Below, piece by piece: positions 17,213-26,027 of a stretch of 45,829 bases of DNA. The notes beneath the pieces are model-generated. The model was given only the letters and a program-made list of their open reading frames with translations, had not been told where the DNA came from and did not search any database. The stretch is from a virus. The stretch covers positions 1 through 45,829 of IMG/VR virus record IMGVR_UViG_3300009788_000152. One strand, written 5' to 3'. The first letter of the stretch is position 1; each line of letters begins with the position of its first letter. Position numbers and translations under genes: made by a program.

Positions 17213-19207
17213 ATGACAGTAGGAAAAATTCCAAGTGGTCAATTCCCCACGGGCCTGACGGATAACGTCTTCAATACCAACCGGGATCAGATCACCGCAG
17301 CTATCTTGGCTCGGATCACAGACATCATGGCGACGGATGGCGGAGTGGTGATCGACAGTACAGCCGAAACCGACCTTCAAGTCGTGGATGCTGGCGGCGG
17401 CGTGGTGAATATCAAGGCAGGAGTCGGATACGATAAGTTCGGCCAGCGCCTTTACCTCTCAGCGGATGACTCAGCATCCGGCCTATACGTGGGTACGGTC
17501 AATATCTCCGGCACCCTCGATCTATCCACGAATTTTCTTGTCAAGATCGACATAGATAATGACGGAGCGGTGGAGATCGACTGTCAGGGAGCTAACCCGG
17601 CGGCCACAACCATTGACGAGATTGTGGCGGCGATCAATGCGGCGGGGTTTGGCACAATCGCTTACCGGGTAGACTCAGTGGGCAATCCCATTGCAGCAGG
17701 CACCTATATTCTGGTCAAGTCGAGTACCACAGGAGGCAGCTCCGAAGTGGAATTCGTGGCCCCCAGTGCAACAGATGCTACCAATGAGATTTTCGGCCTG
17801 AGCGAAGGGGCCTATCCCCACACCTACAACGGTGGCGGCGGATATGCGATCCCGGATTCATCCGGGGCCACCCCATACGACGTAATTATCGAATACCTCA
17901 GTGTTGAAAGCAACGTAGGGAATTTCGAGGGGGGGTATCCTACCGGCAGCGATACGGAATTAACCCAGCGTGATGACTCCTATGTGGTCACGGTCCAGCT
18001 CTCCAGTGTGGGAGCGATCAACGACGCGGATCAGCATGAGCTCTGGTTGGCTCAGGTCACTAATGATGGTGGGACCCTGACTATCCTTGACAAGCGTGGC
18101 GAGATAATGCTGCGGTTGAAGGGCCAGCGACAGGTGGACATCACTCCGCCTCCAGCGCCAGTGTTGGTCAGCTTGCTATATGAAGCGATTTCGGGAACTG
18201 GTTCTGGTGGCATTGCGAATACTGGTAATATCATCCCACGATGGGAAGCTGTCACAGACGCATCCGGTATTCGGGAGTATATCATTCAACTGGTCCTCAC
18301 AGAGCGGGACGGAACGGCGGTAGCGAATGCCGATCCACAGGAATACACCTTGCAGGGATTTGATTCAACCGCCAGCGAACTTCAGATGAAGATCGAGCTC
18401 CCGCTGGGGAATAAGTATCAAGTGTATGTGGCAGCCAAGGACAATTCCCTCAGCCAGAATGTCAGTCCCTTTACCGATCTGGGCAATATTCAAGTGGGAT
18501 CAGTGGCGGCTGATGATGCGGCGGTTATGCCATCAATTACTGCTGCCTCTATCACCAACGGAGTAGCGGTGGACTGGCCTACGATTGAGGAGGCTATCCA
18601 TTCGTATGAATATTGCTATGCCGTTGGGGGGGGGACGCCCGACTGGGCGGGACCCAACACACAAAACACAATCAACAGCGAGTTTATTGTCAGTGCTGCT
18701 CCCGGAATAGAGGTAGCAGTCCGAGTTCGGATACGCCGGAAAAATCAGACCCTTTCAAATGAGGTTCAGGCGCAGAGCGTTGCCGGGGGATCGGTTATTG
18801 GGGATAACGAAAAAGTCTTCCCCGTCCTCGATATAGCAGTGCTAAATACAGACGATGGTAAGGCTGCTCGATTCCAGCGGAATCAATTTCTCCCGCAACC
18901 GGCTACCATCAAAAAACTGGTGGTAGATGTCAAGACCCTCACCCTCAATGATTCAGATGTTGGGATGGTTAGGATTTATCGCAACAATCAGGAAGCGGGA
19001 TTTGTCGCCATTACTTTCACTGAGACGGGGCAGCACGAAATTGAGATTACGGACAAGGCCATATTCACATCAGGCATTGTGATCTGTGATTGTTATGATA
19101 GCGCCGAATCGGGGTCCAATCAGGCGGCCTTCACTGCCGACTTATTTGTGGTCTATGCTGAGGGAGTCGTACTCATACCACCCAAGTTTTTAAGCCCCAA
19201 ACTATAA
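17213..19207 (+). CDS. Large tail/baseplate fibre protein with fibronectin-like domains
   Basis: 664 residues, ATG 17213 behind GGGAGAGTAAGCA. Residues 1-60 ('GQFPTGLTDNVFNTNRDQIT') look like a baseplate-binding tip. A long beta region follows. From 'ITPPPAPVLVSLLYEAISG' (~residue 310) come at least two fibronectin-III-like sandwiches ('GIREYIIQLVLTERDG' and 'NKYQVYVAAKDNSLSQ', then 'EYCYAVGGGTPDWAG'). The last ~130 residues form another beta domain. It resembles host-attachment or baseplate appendage proteins; no enzymatic motif is seen. Confidence 0.6.
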   Translation: MTVGKIPSGQFPTGLTDNVFNTNRDQITAAILARITDIMATDGGVVIDSTAETDLQVVDAGGGVVNIKAGVGYDKFGQRLYLSADDSASGLYVGTVNISGTLDLSTNFLVKIDIDNDGAVEIDCQGANPAATTIDEIVAAINAAGFGTIAYRVDSVGNPIAAGTYILVKSSTTGGSSEVEFVAPSATDATNEIFGLSEGAYPHTYNGGGGYAIPDSSGATPYDVIIEYLSVESNVGNFEGGYPTGSDTELTQRDDSYVVTVQLSSVGAINDADQHELWLAQVTNDGGTLTILDKRGEIMLRLKGQRQVDITPPPAPVLVSLLYEAISGTGSGGIANTGNIIPRWEAVTDASGIREYIIQLVLTERDGTAVANADPQEYTLQGFDSTASELQMKIELPLGNKYQVYVAAKDNSLSQNVSPFTDLGNIQVGSVAADDAAVMPSITAASITNGVAVDWPTIEEAIHSYEYCYAVGGGTPDWAGPNTQNTINSEFIVSAAPGIEVAVRVRIRRKNQTLSNEVQAQSVAGGSVIGDNEKVFPVLDIAVLNTDDGKAARFQRNQFLPQPATIKKLVVDVKTLTLNDSDVGMVRIYRNNQEAGFVAITFTETGQHEIEITDKAIFTSGIVICDCYDSAESGSNQAAFTADLFVVYAEGVVLIPPKFLSPKL

Positions 19208-19218
19208 GGAGCTGAGAG

Positions 19219-19617
19219 ATGAGAGTATTAGGTGATCTGATTTTTCAAATGGAAGCCGAAGGCTCCGAGATAGGGGGTGTTCGTGCTCAAGGCAGTTACA
19301 AAATTGAAAAAACAGGCTTGGAGATGCCCATGAAGACCGACATCACGCTGGCAAAAGATGGTGCCGCTGTGGTGGTCGGTCTGGGGGGGATCACTACGGT
19401 CAAATTCCTGCATATCAAGGCGGTATTTCCCCCGACTTATACCGAGACGGATGCCAAGATCGAGATGCTGATCAACGATGGCGGCGGCGAAATAACAATG
19501 ACCGGACTGGAATTCATGCTGGTGGATACCGATATTACATCGATCAAGCTGACCAACAATTCCGATGACTCCACCGGCAGCGCTGCCAAGATTTATATCG
19601 ATCTGGCCGGGGACTAA
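19219..19617 (+). CDS. Small fibre-associated structural protein
   Basis: 132 residues, ATG 19219 behind AAGGAGCTGAG. Almost all beta strands, with the tail 'ITSIKLTNNSDDSTGSAAKIYIDLAGD' typical of small phage surface proteins. It sits between two fibre genes and is separated from the next start by only three bases. I recognise no named family; a fibre or collar component is inferred. Confidence 0.5.
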   Translation: MRVLGDLIFQMEAEGSEIGGVRAQGSYKIEKTGLEMPMKTDITLAKDGAAVVVGLGGITTVKFLHIKAVFPPTYTETDAKIEMLINDGGGEITMTGLEFMLVDTDITSIKLTNNSDDSTGSAAKIYIDLAGD

Positions 19618-19620
19618 GCT

Positions 19621-22600
19621 TTGGCCCGATTAGAAAATATCTTCGGTAACATCCGCAACCCGCAGGGCGTTGGCCTGTCCGGCGTAACTGTTACGCTGAA
19701 GGATTTCGAGACCCAAGCAGTTGTTGATAAGACCCATTCGGTAGAGGATGGCTACTGGGAATTCATTGAGCCGGGGACCGGCAAGTATAATATCATATTC
19801 AGGGGCCGGAACACGACCATTGATGACAATATCTTCGGCCATGAGATCGTGGATATGTCCGAGTTCGAGGACACCGAGCAGTTTCGCAATGATACTCCCC
19901 CAGCTGGAATATTCTCCGCCGGTGCTGCCCCCATTGCCCACGTTACCAACAGGCTCGAAGCGGTGGCTCAAGTTCAATGGGTCTATACGCCCAATGCGAC
20001 AGATAAACATCACGGGTTTGTAGTCCGATGGGAACATGGTCCCAGCTCCGGCCAAGCCATTTCGGCTACATCGCCCAGCCGGAAGATCGACAGCACTGCC
20101 AGAGACTTTGCGATCCAGATACCCGCAGACGATTACATAACCATCAAGGTCTACGCCTATTATATCGGGGTGAGCGGAACCAACGAAGATTCTGGGTATC
20201 AACATGCCAACTGGGTGGATAGTCGAGCAACGGCCTTAGCAACCCTCTCCGGGTGGGATTCCAATCCAACATCCCTCTCGAAAAATAACGCAATCCTGCA
20301 CAGTGACGGCTATCTGGTACTGGGCACTGGAGATGATGTTGTCCGCGTAGATGCAACTCATGCCACCTACCGGGAATGGATAGGGCATGCCACCATTCCA
20401 ACCCTGGCGGCCTATGCCGTAGAGAAGACAGGAGTACTCCATGCAGCTGGGGCGATTATAGAGGGAGATATAACGGCTTCGTCCGGTAGTATCCTTGGCA
20501 CACTATACGTAGGAGCAACTTCGTCCCGGATAGTGATAGATGGAGCTGCCAAGACTATTGGAATGGAGGATTTTGTCTCGGGAGTAACTGGCTGGCAAAT
20601 TGATGGTGCGGGCAATGCGGAGATCAATAATGTTGTTGCAAGGGGAGTCTTCGCAGCTGAGACGCTACTATTGCAGGAAGCGGCGATTACCCGTGGGACA
20701 CAGTTAATAGTCACGTCGGGGGCGGAATTATTCGAGCCAGCAGTTACTACTGGATCGGGAACATTCACGCTGAAAGTAACCGTGCCCCCAAGTGGGGGGA
20801 ATCCTTTGGGAGCAACTTCTATTTGTGTCCTAGACAATGGGACAAATGAAGTATGGTTCACTCCCGGTGCGGGAGTCCTGACAGGGGGGACCCATTATGT
20901 ATATACCGCAACATGGCTGGATGGGGCCTCTCATACCTTCGGGATAGGTACCGCAATAGCCGATTATGGGGCCTCTGGAGCAGGAGGACTCCTCCTAACC
21001 GCTGACCGTGCCAACGCGCCCTATATGGATGTGTTTACCCACTCGGGAGACCCATATACGACATTAAATACCCACGTCAGGATAGGGGACCTAACAGGCA
21101 TTGTTGATACGGATTTTGGAATTAGTCCCTCTGGGTTTGGGCTCTATACGGATAATGTTTATCTGAAAGGATCAGTCGTCACTTCTACCGGGGCTGGGCA
21201 GCGGATCACGATCAATGAATATGTGGGCGCTGCTTTTAACAATGCGTTTTTATTCTATGATTCCGGAAACAATGTGGTATTGATAATCGATGATAATATA
21301 GATGTATCGTTGCCGGGGATCGGTATGCCACTAGGTGGGACTGTTGTCATTGGTGATGGAGCTGGTAATGATACTATTGTATCACACCGGCAAATTAGTA
21401 TTCAGAACATCTCTAACACTACTAGACTAATTCAGTCGAACCATAGCTACGAGGCTGACAACGATGGGACGGCTGTCTGGGCTATAATTATTGACGAGTC
21501 TGTCAATACTCATGCTAGACAAAGAACTGCAATATCTGGTGAATCTCAAATTAGTCAGGCGGCAAACGACTCCATCCCAATAGGCGTTTATGGCACCGCC
21601 ACTACTGCCAATGGAGCCATTGCCGCCTACGCAGGCTACTTCGACGATGGCGATGTCTACATCAAGGAAAAACTGGCAATCGGAAAATTGATTCCCGTTG
21701 CAACGCTGGACGTGGTTGGTACATTCGCCGTCACCGGCCTAGCTTCAGGTATTACCCCAGTATCTGATGGCGACTTCGCCATAAAATCTTATGTGGATGA
21801 TCTGGTTATCCCCGTTGATTACGTGCCAAATAATATCAACGTGGCAACTGGGACAACTGACGCAGGCAATGTAGCGTCACTACAAACCCTTGATGATGGC
21901 GATTCTCTCGACATTAGCGAGGTCACCGGTGTTCCTGGTTATAACATCGAGATTAATTATGCTTCAGTGACGGAAATTCCCACCCGCCTGGACCTTCACG
22001 TTTATTATGACGGCTCGCTCAGCCATACGGTCAATGTGCAAATATATGATCAGGTCGGTATGGGTTGGGACACCCTTGGCACCATCCCGGACGACGGGAT
22101 AGATTTTATTTATTACACGTATGCCATTACGAACGGGGCCAAATACATCAAGGGTGACAACACTGTCGAAACGAGAATATATCACGCGACCAGCGGGAAT
22201 GTGACTCACAATATTTTTATAGACTATGCGGCCATCAGAAAAATTCCGATTGGCGGCGGTGGCGGAGTTACTGATCATTCTGGCTTGAGCGGGTTAGGGG
22301 ACAACGACCACCCTCAATATCTTTTAGTGGCTGATATTGATGATACCCCTGTAAACGGGGAGACGGCCCAACCCATTTCTAGCAACTGGGCTTATGACCA
22401 TGACGTAGCCGACGATCATATTACCCATGCTGGCGTGTCGATTATTGCTGGAGCTGGGCTTTCAGGTGGAGGTAATATATCAGCATCTCGGACAATAAAT
22501 ATAGGTGCTGGGTCGGGGATTCTTGTTTCCCCGGACTTTATCGCTGTAGATGTCACGGACTTTATGGCAAATGGGTCCATCAACAGGATTGTGACATCTA

Positions 22601-23241
22601 CCGGTGCAACCGCTATGAATGCGGAGGCAAATTTAACCTTCGATGGTAGCACTCTTGATGTCACGGGAGATATTACTGTATCAGGTACAGTAGATGGTGT
22701 TGACATTGCAGGACGAGATCATGCAAGATATGCTGATGCAGAAGCAATCGCAGCGGTAGAAGGTGAAGCAACACTTGCTTTAACCGGGTTAGTAACAAAC
22801 GCAAATCACCCCTCATTTTTTGCATGGAAGAATGCGAACCAAAATGATATAGCTAAAGACTCTGAGGTGACAGTAACATGGCCCTCTGAACTCTTTGATA
22901 GAGGGAACGATTTTGCCAGTAACACATTTACAGCCCCAGTGGCAGGGTTGTACTATTTTACAGTTTCTCTTAGACTTGAGAATCTTGATAGTGGAGCCGC
23001 CTATTATTTACTTCGCTTTGTTACAAGTGTAGGGGGGAACTATGATACAGGGTTGATTGACCCAAATTTTACTGCTGATCTTAATTATTTCAATTTTATA
23101 GCATCAGCCTTTATACCTTTGACTTTTGAGGAGACTGTCCATGTTACTATATACCAATCATCGGGCACCCAACAGACGGATATAGGTGGCTCGGCAACAG
23201 GTTCAAAAAAGTCATTTTTCAGTGGTTTTTTGGTAGCATAA
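19621..23241 (+). CDS. Receptor-binding tail fibre with C1q-like C-terminal domain
   Basis: 1206 residues from TTG 19621, which follows a GGGGA motif. Residues ~1-75 resemble a carboxypeptidase-regulatory-like sandwich ('IFGNIRNPQGVGLSGVTVTL', 'DGYWEF', 'GKYNIIF'). A fibronectin-like part follows (to ~200). Then come long fibre repeats, including a 'GDNDHPQYLL' motif near residue 895 and 'GAGLSGGGNISASRTINI', both common in trimeric fibres. The last ~150 residues fit a C1q/TNF jelly roll ('TFTAPVAGLYYFTVSLRLENL', 'VHVTIYQSSG', 'KKSFFSGFLVA'). Base composition drops in this end (about 37% G+C over 22921-23160 by hand count, against about 50-60% in other lines sampled), a sign of exchange. Confidence 0.75.
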   Translation: MARLENIFGNIRNPQGVGLSGVTVTLKDFETQAVVDKTHSVEDGYWEFIEPGTGKYNIIFRGRNTTIDDNIFGHEIVDMSEFEDTEQFRNDTPPAGIFSAGAAPIAHVTNRLEAVAQVQWVYTPNATDKHHGFVVRWEHGPSSGQAISATSPSRKIDSTARDFAIQIPADDYITIKVYAYYIGVSGTNEDSGYQHANWVDSRATALATLSGWDSNPTSLSKNNAILHSDGYLVLGTGDDVVRVDATHATYREWIGHATIPTLAAYAVEKTGVLHAAGAIIEGDITASSGSILGTLYVGATSSRIVIDGAAKTIGMEDFVSGVTGWQIDGAGNAEINNVVARGVFAAETLLLQEAAITRGTQLIVTSGAELFEPAVTTGSGTFTLKVTVPPSGGNPLGATSICVLDNGTNEVWFTPGAGVLTGGTHYVYTATWLDGASHTFGIGTAIADYGASGAGGLLLTADRANAPYMDVFTHSGDPYTTLNTHVRIGDLTGIVDTDFGISPSGFGLYTDNVYLKGSVVTSTGAGQRITINEYVGAAFNNAFLFYDSGNNVVLIIDDNIDVSLPGIGMPLGGTVVIGDGAGNDTIVSHRQISIQNISNTTRLIQSNHSYEADNDGTAVWAIIIDESVNTHARQRTAISGESQISQAANDSIPIGVYGTATTANGAIAAYAGYFDDGDVYIKEKLAIGKLIPVATLDVVGTFAVTGLASGITPVSDGDFAIKSYVDDLVIPVDYVPNNINVATGTTDAGNVASLQTLDDGDSLDISEVTGVPGYNIEINYASVTEIPTRLDLHVYYDGSLSHTVNVQIYDQVGMGWDTLGTIPDDGIDFIYYTYAITNGAKYIKGDNTVETRIYHATSGNVTHNIFIDYAAIRKIPIGGGGGVTDHSGLSGLGDNDHPQYLLVADIDDTPVNGETAQPISSNWAYDHDVADDHITHAGVSIIAGAGLSGGGNISASRTINIGAGSGILVSPDFIAVDVTDFMANGSINRIVTSTGATAMNAEANLTFDGSTLDVTGDITVSGTVDGVDIAGRDHARYADAEAIAAVEGEATLALTGLVTNANHPSFFAWKNANQNDIAKDSEVTVTWPSELFDRGNDFASNTFTAPVAGLYYFTVSLRLENLDSGAAYYLLRFVTSVGGNYDTGLIDPNFTADLNYFNFIASAFIPLTFEETVHVTIYQSSGTQQTDIGGSATGSKKSFFSGFLVA

Positions 23242-23282
23242 GAGCAATAGTGAGGATCAACTAAAAGGGGGGATATAGAACA

Positions 23283-23777
23283 ATGGTTACGAAAAAAACA
23301 GAAACGGGGAATCCAAACACGATCACCGTGACGTTGAGAGATTTGGTAAACGCTGAGGCAGCAATGCTTGAGTTGTCTGTCATGCCTCTGACGGGGAAGG
23401 TGTCTTACCGGATAGGCAAGGCAATAAAAAAAGCCGAGTCCGAGGTGGAGATTTTCAGGTTAGGGGTCTCGAAACTGCTTAGGGTTCTTGGCGCACAACC
23501 GAACAAGCAAGGGGGCCTTACACTTGACGAGACGGACGAGAAATATGATAAAAACTGGAAGAAACTCACAGATCACCGTCAGAATGCCCTGGATGAAACA
23601 GTCACATTGGAAGGGGTCGTGACCGTTACGGTTGAGGAACTAATGGCTGCAATGCCCCTCCCGGAGGTAAAGTGCCTCAAATGCGATCTTGTCACGGAAT
23701 ACACAGATGAAGAGAAAGCTGATAAATCAATCAAGCCGTTCATCTTGGGTGCTCTGGGCTGGCTGATCGTGGAGTAG
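23283..23777 (+). CDS. Conserved phage protein, DUF1617-like
   Basis: 164 residues, ATG 23283 behind GGGGGGATATAGAACA. The helical core 'MPLTGKVSYRIGKAIKKAESE' followed by 'FRLGVSKLLRVLGAQPNKQGG' matches a small phage family that I place near DUF1617. An 'EELMAAMPLPEV' segment follows. The end carries a 'CLKCDLVTEY' pair of Cys and a hydrophobic tail. It is the last gene of the tail operon; its role, perhaps in fibre or tail assembly, is not known. Confidence 0.45.
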   Translation: MVTKKTETGNPNTITVTLRDLVNAEAAMLELSVMPLTGKVSYRIGKAIKKAESEVEIFRLGVSKLLRVLGAQPNKQGGLTLDETDEKYDKNWKKLTDHRQNALDETVTLEGVVTVTVEELMAAMPLPEVKCLKCDLVTEYTDEEKADKSIKPFILGALGWLIVE

Positions 23778-23841
23778 GGATCATTTTTTTGGGGGACGCT
23801 GGCAATGCCCTTGGAACTTAAATGCCGTGCTTCCCTGAATA

Positions 23842-23886
23842 CCCGGCGGTGGGGTTTACCCTATTCCCTGCCGTCGGGATTTTTTT
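23842..23886 (+). terminator. Intrinsic terminator of the tail operon
   Basis: CCCGGCGG (23842-23849) pairs with CCGTCGGG (23871-23878), eight pairs including one G-U, with a 21-base loop that can pair further. It is followed by a run of seven T (23880-23886). It lies 65 bases after the last + strand tail gene. The T run overlaps the stop codon of the converging minus-strand gene, so the hairpin separates the two units. Confidence 0.8.
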
Positions 23887-24247
23887 AGACTGATCCGTCG
23901 GAAGTGTTGGAGTGTGGGGATTGCTGACCAGAGGAGGGATAGTGATATTGATTATAATTGAGATTCACCCGGAACGCTGAGAAACTGATTATCACCACGT
24001 CCTGCCGCTGAGGTAGCGAAGGTCGTACCTGCTGAAATTCTTCCCAAGCCTGAAGTAACGATTTCATAATCTCGGGATCGCCACCCTTGTCCGGGTGGTG
24101 TTTCAACGATAGCCGCCGGAAGTTCTTCTTCCCAGTGTCCTTCAAACGCCGAAAATGGTCAACGGACGCAGCGGGAGAGAGGCCCGGCGGAACAGTTTGA
24201 AGGTCTGTGGGGATTTGGAGAAGATGGAAGATGGAGGGAACGTCCAT
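23885..24247 (-). CDS. J-domain (DnaJ-like) protein
   Basis: 120 residues from the ATG whose complement ends at 24247; the frame continues to a possible TTG start at 24283. It is the only convincing minus-strand gene. Residues ~28-75 carry the heart of a J domain: 'KKNFRRLSLKHHPDKGGDPE' with the HPD triad at 51-53 and a following helix ('IMKSLLQAWEEFQQV'). The HPD triad stimulates Hsp70 (DnaK) ATPase, so the protein may recruit host DnaK, as phages do for replication or assembly. The tail end is basic to polar and unassigned. No strong ribosome site is seen for either start. Confidence 0.7.
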   Translation of the reverse strand: MDVPSIFHLLQIPTDLQTVPPGLSPAASVDHFRRLKDTGKKNFRRLSLKHHPDKGGDPEIMKSLLQAWEEFQQVRPSLPQRQDVVIISFSAFRVNLNYNQYHYPSSGQQSPHSNTSDGSV

Positions 24248-24294
24248 GCGCCACAACTTAGGCGAAAAGTATTTCTTGCACAACGCTTTATACA

Positions 24295-24311
24295 GTGTTT
24301 AGATTAAACAC
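24295..24311. promoter_or_regulatory. Perfect inverted repeat, operator candidate
   Basis: GTGTTTA-GAT-TAAACAC, two 7-bp arms around three bases, lies in the short divergent region between the J-domain gene and the ribbon-helix-helix gene, 27 bases before the latter's start. A symmetric site of this size suits a dimeric repressor controlling both directions. A TATACA/TATAAA-like box beside it on either strand (24289-24294) suggests that it overlaps promoters. Confidence 0.55.
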
Positions 24312-24337
24312 CCCGTCACACAAACATGGAGACAACA

Positions 24338-24529
24338 ATGACCTCACAGAAAATACCATTAACTCACTTGTCCATCAGGATACCGACGGAGGATTACGAT
24401 GCTCTGGTGGTAATGGCACGTGAGGGAGAACGCAATTTGACACAAGAGACGCGCAAGGCCATCAAGGCTCATATCAGCAAACAGCGGCAGTTGCGTAGTC
24501 TTGGAAAGCCCGGCCCCAATACCTCATAA
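24338..24529 (+). CDS. Ribbon-helix-helix (Arc/CopG-like) DNA-binding protein
   Basis: 63 residues from ATG 24338, preceded by GGAG with six bases spacing; an in-frame ATG at 24326 has no such site. 'THLSIRIPTEDYDALVVMAREGERNLTQETRKAIKAHI' is the classical order: a beta strand with alternating residues that enters the DNA groove, then two helices. These proteins bind as dimers or tetramers to short inverted repeats, and one lies just upstream. It leads the early operon, so it is a likely autoregulator of the early/late switch. Confidence 0.75.
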   Translation: MTSQKIPLTHLSIRIPTEDYDALVVMAREGERNLTQETRKAIKAHISKQRQLRSLGKPGPNTS

Positions 24530-24533
24530 TGGC

Positions 24534-24583
24534 ACATCCAGCGAAATTCTGTACCGAGTGTACGGAATGGTTTCGTTGGATGT
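24534..24583 (+). promoter_or_regulatory. Long imperfect hairpin in the leader of the recombination operon
   Basis: ACATCCAGCGAAA (24534-24546) pairs with TTTCGTTGGATGT (24571-24583), and TTCTGTAC (24547-24554) pairs with GTACGGAA (24560-24567). The loop is CGAGT and a 3-base bulge (TGG) lies on the 3' side. Each arm has a single G-U pair and otherwise full pairing, 21 pairs in all. No T tract follows, so it is not a standard terminator. It could be an RNA control element, an RNase site or a protein/origin site; which one cannot be told. Confidence 0.6.
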
Positions 24584-24630
24584 ATAGGGTAGTTGGAACC
24601 GTTTAATAACAATCGACTGGAGATGATGCA

Positions 24631-25806
24631 ATGACCCCCAAAACTAATCCCAAAAAAACAACCGCGCTGATTACAGTGGAATCCTTCGATGAGAGGTATC
24701 CCGACGACAAGTTCAATCAGCTCCTGCCATCCAAAACAATAATTGAGAGTGTGCAGAGATTCAGCAAGCTGTCGGTGGAAACTGTCAAGATCAATCCCGA
24801 TCCGCAGCAGCAGGAAGTCTTCTCATTGGGGAAGACCAAGATCGTGGACGCGAAGGGTAATGACAAATGGGTAGATAAACTCTGCCCCACTAAGACTGCT
24901 CTCGATAAGCTCTGGTTCGCAATGGGAATCGAATCGGTGCCGGAGAAATCTGGCCGGGTAGACAACCGCAGCGACAAGGACTACTTCGAGTACGTGATTG
25001 TGGTTCGGATCACGAAACCCGATGGCAGCAAAATGGAAGTAGCTGCCACAAAAGGAATCGACGTACAAACCTACGTCGAGGAAATGTTCGAGAACCTGTC
25101 CGCTACCCATCTGGCTGGCAACCTGGGAGAATGGCGGACACCGACGAGTGGCCAGAGCAAGAAAAAGGTTTTCCACAAATTCACCGATGTCGAGGCCGAC
25201 AGGCATATTGCCAAAAAGACCCGCCAGCGGGAGATCGAAATGCGGAAGCATGGCCTGCAACTGGCGGAGACTGGAGCGAAGAATCGGCTGGTGCGCCAGA
25301 TTACCAACCTGAAGCCGTGGTACACAGCGGATGAGCTGAAGAATCCCTTTGTAGTGGCGCGGATTGACAGGAACGTGGAGGACTTAGCAGCCGATCCCCA
25401 GACTCGCGCCGACATCTACCGGCAAGGATCACATGCACGTGATCTGGCATATCCCCGTGAGAGGGATGTCCAAACTACTCCCCTCCCGCATATTCAGGAG
25501 GCGGAGTTCGCGGAGGCTGATAATGGGGAAGAGGCCGAGCAGCCAGAGCCTGCGGCGGAAGCTGATCCTAGCGATGAGCCGAAACTCCTGCGAAAGGAAT
25601 TCGAGGAGCAGTGTAGGGAGATGGACATCACTGCCCGGTTCCGGCAGATGGAACACTTGATCGAAAAGCGCCAGATCAAGGCGGGCGAGACCGGAGAATT
25701 GATGGTACTCGATCACTCCGACTGGGAGAAGAAGAGCGACAAAGATCAGTTGAAAAACCTGATGTGGGGCTACGACCAACCCAAACCTAACGGCTTGCCA
25801 TACTAA
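24631..25806 (+). CDS. Conserved phage DNA-metabolism protein (recombination/repair associated)
   Basis: 391 residues, ATG 24631 behind GGAGATGATGCA. The order 'DDKFNQLLPSKTIIESVQRFS', 'VKINPDPQQQEVFSLG', 'CPTKTALDKLWFAMGIE', then 'AETGAKNRLVRQITNLKPWYT' and 'LKNPFVVARIDRNVED' matches a family I know from phage replication/recombination clusters. The second half of that pattern is shared with single-strand annealing type proteins. The C-terminal ~110 residues are acidic and probably flexible. Exact biochemistry is not established. It heads the operon containing SbcDC, RuvC and polymerase-X-like genes. Confidence 0.55.
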   Translation: MTPKTNPKKTTALITVESFDERYPDDKFNQLLPSKTIIESVQRFSKLSVETVKINPDPQQQEVFSLGKTKIVDAKGNDKWVDKLCPTKTALDKLWFAMGIESVPEKSGRVDNRSDKDYFEYVIVVRITKPDGSKMEVAATKGIDVQTYVEEMFENLSATHLAGNLGEWRTPTSGQSKKKVFHKFTDVEADRHIAKKTRQREIEMRKHGLQLAETGAKNRLVRQITNLKPWYTADELKNPFVVARIDRNVEDLAADPQTRADIYRQGSHARDLAYPRERDVQTTPLPHIQEAEFAEADNGEEAEQPEPAAEADPSDEPKLLRKEFEEQCREMDITARFRQMEHLIEKRQIKAGETGELMVLDHSDWEKKSDKDQLKNLMWGYDQPKPNGLPY

Positions 25807-25808
25807 GT

Positions 25809-26024
25809 ATGAAGACCGTGGAGGATAGCACGAGAACCAGAGACCGTTTAATAAGAAACGGAGTATGTCCCGGTTGTGGCAATAAGCTAACAACCTTTGT
25901 GCTGCCTAAAGAGTATCTGGAGGCACATGAATGCCCTCCGTGCGAGATTCTATACTATTTAGACGGTCCAAACGATTGGTTCCTGTCGGGGCGGATGTCA
26001 ACTAATAATCAAGAGGGAAATTGA
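25809..26024 (+). CDS. Small zinc-ribbon protein
   Basis: 71 residues, ATG 25809 two bases after the previous stop. 'CPGCGNKLTTF' and 'HECPPCEILYY' supply two CxxC knuckles, a zinc ribbon that could bind nucleic acid or protein. The rest is unstructured. It is squeezed between two DNA-metabolism genes. Function unknown. Confidence 0.55.
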   Translation: MKTVEDSTRTRDRLIRNGVCPGCGNKLTTFVLPKEYLEAHECPPCEILYYLDGPNDWFLSGRMSTNNQEGN

Positions 26025-26027
26025 TCC

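Noticed and set aside
19621-23241. Diversity-generating retroelement target in the fibre tip
   Set aside because: No reverse transcriptase gene or matching template repeat was noticed in the window.
24326-24337. ATG 24326 as start of the ribbon-helix-helix gene
   Set aside because: ATG 24338 has GGAG at the right distance; the earlier ATG has none and adds residues outside the fold.
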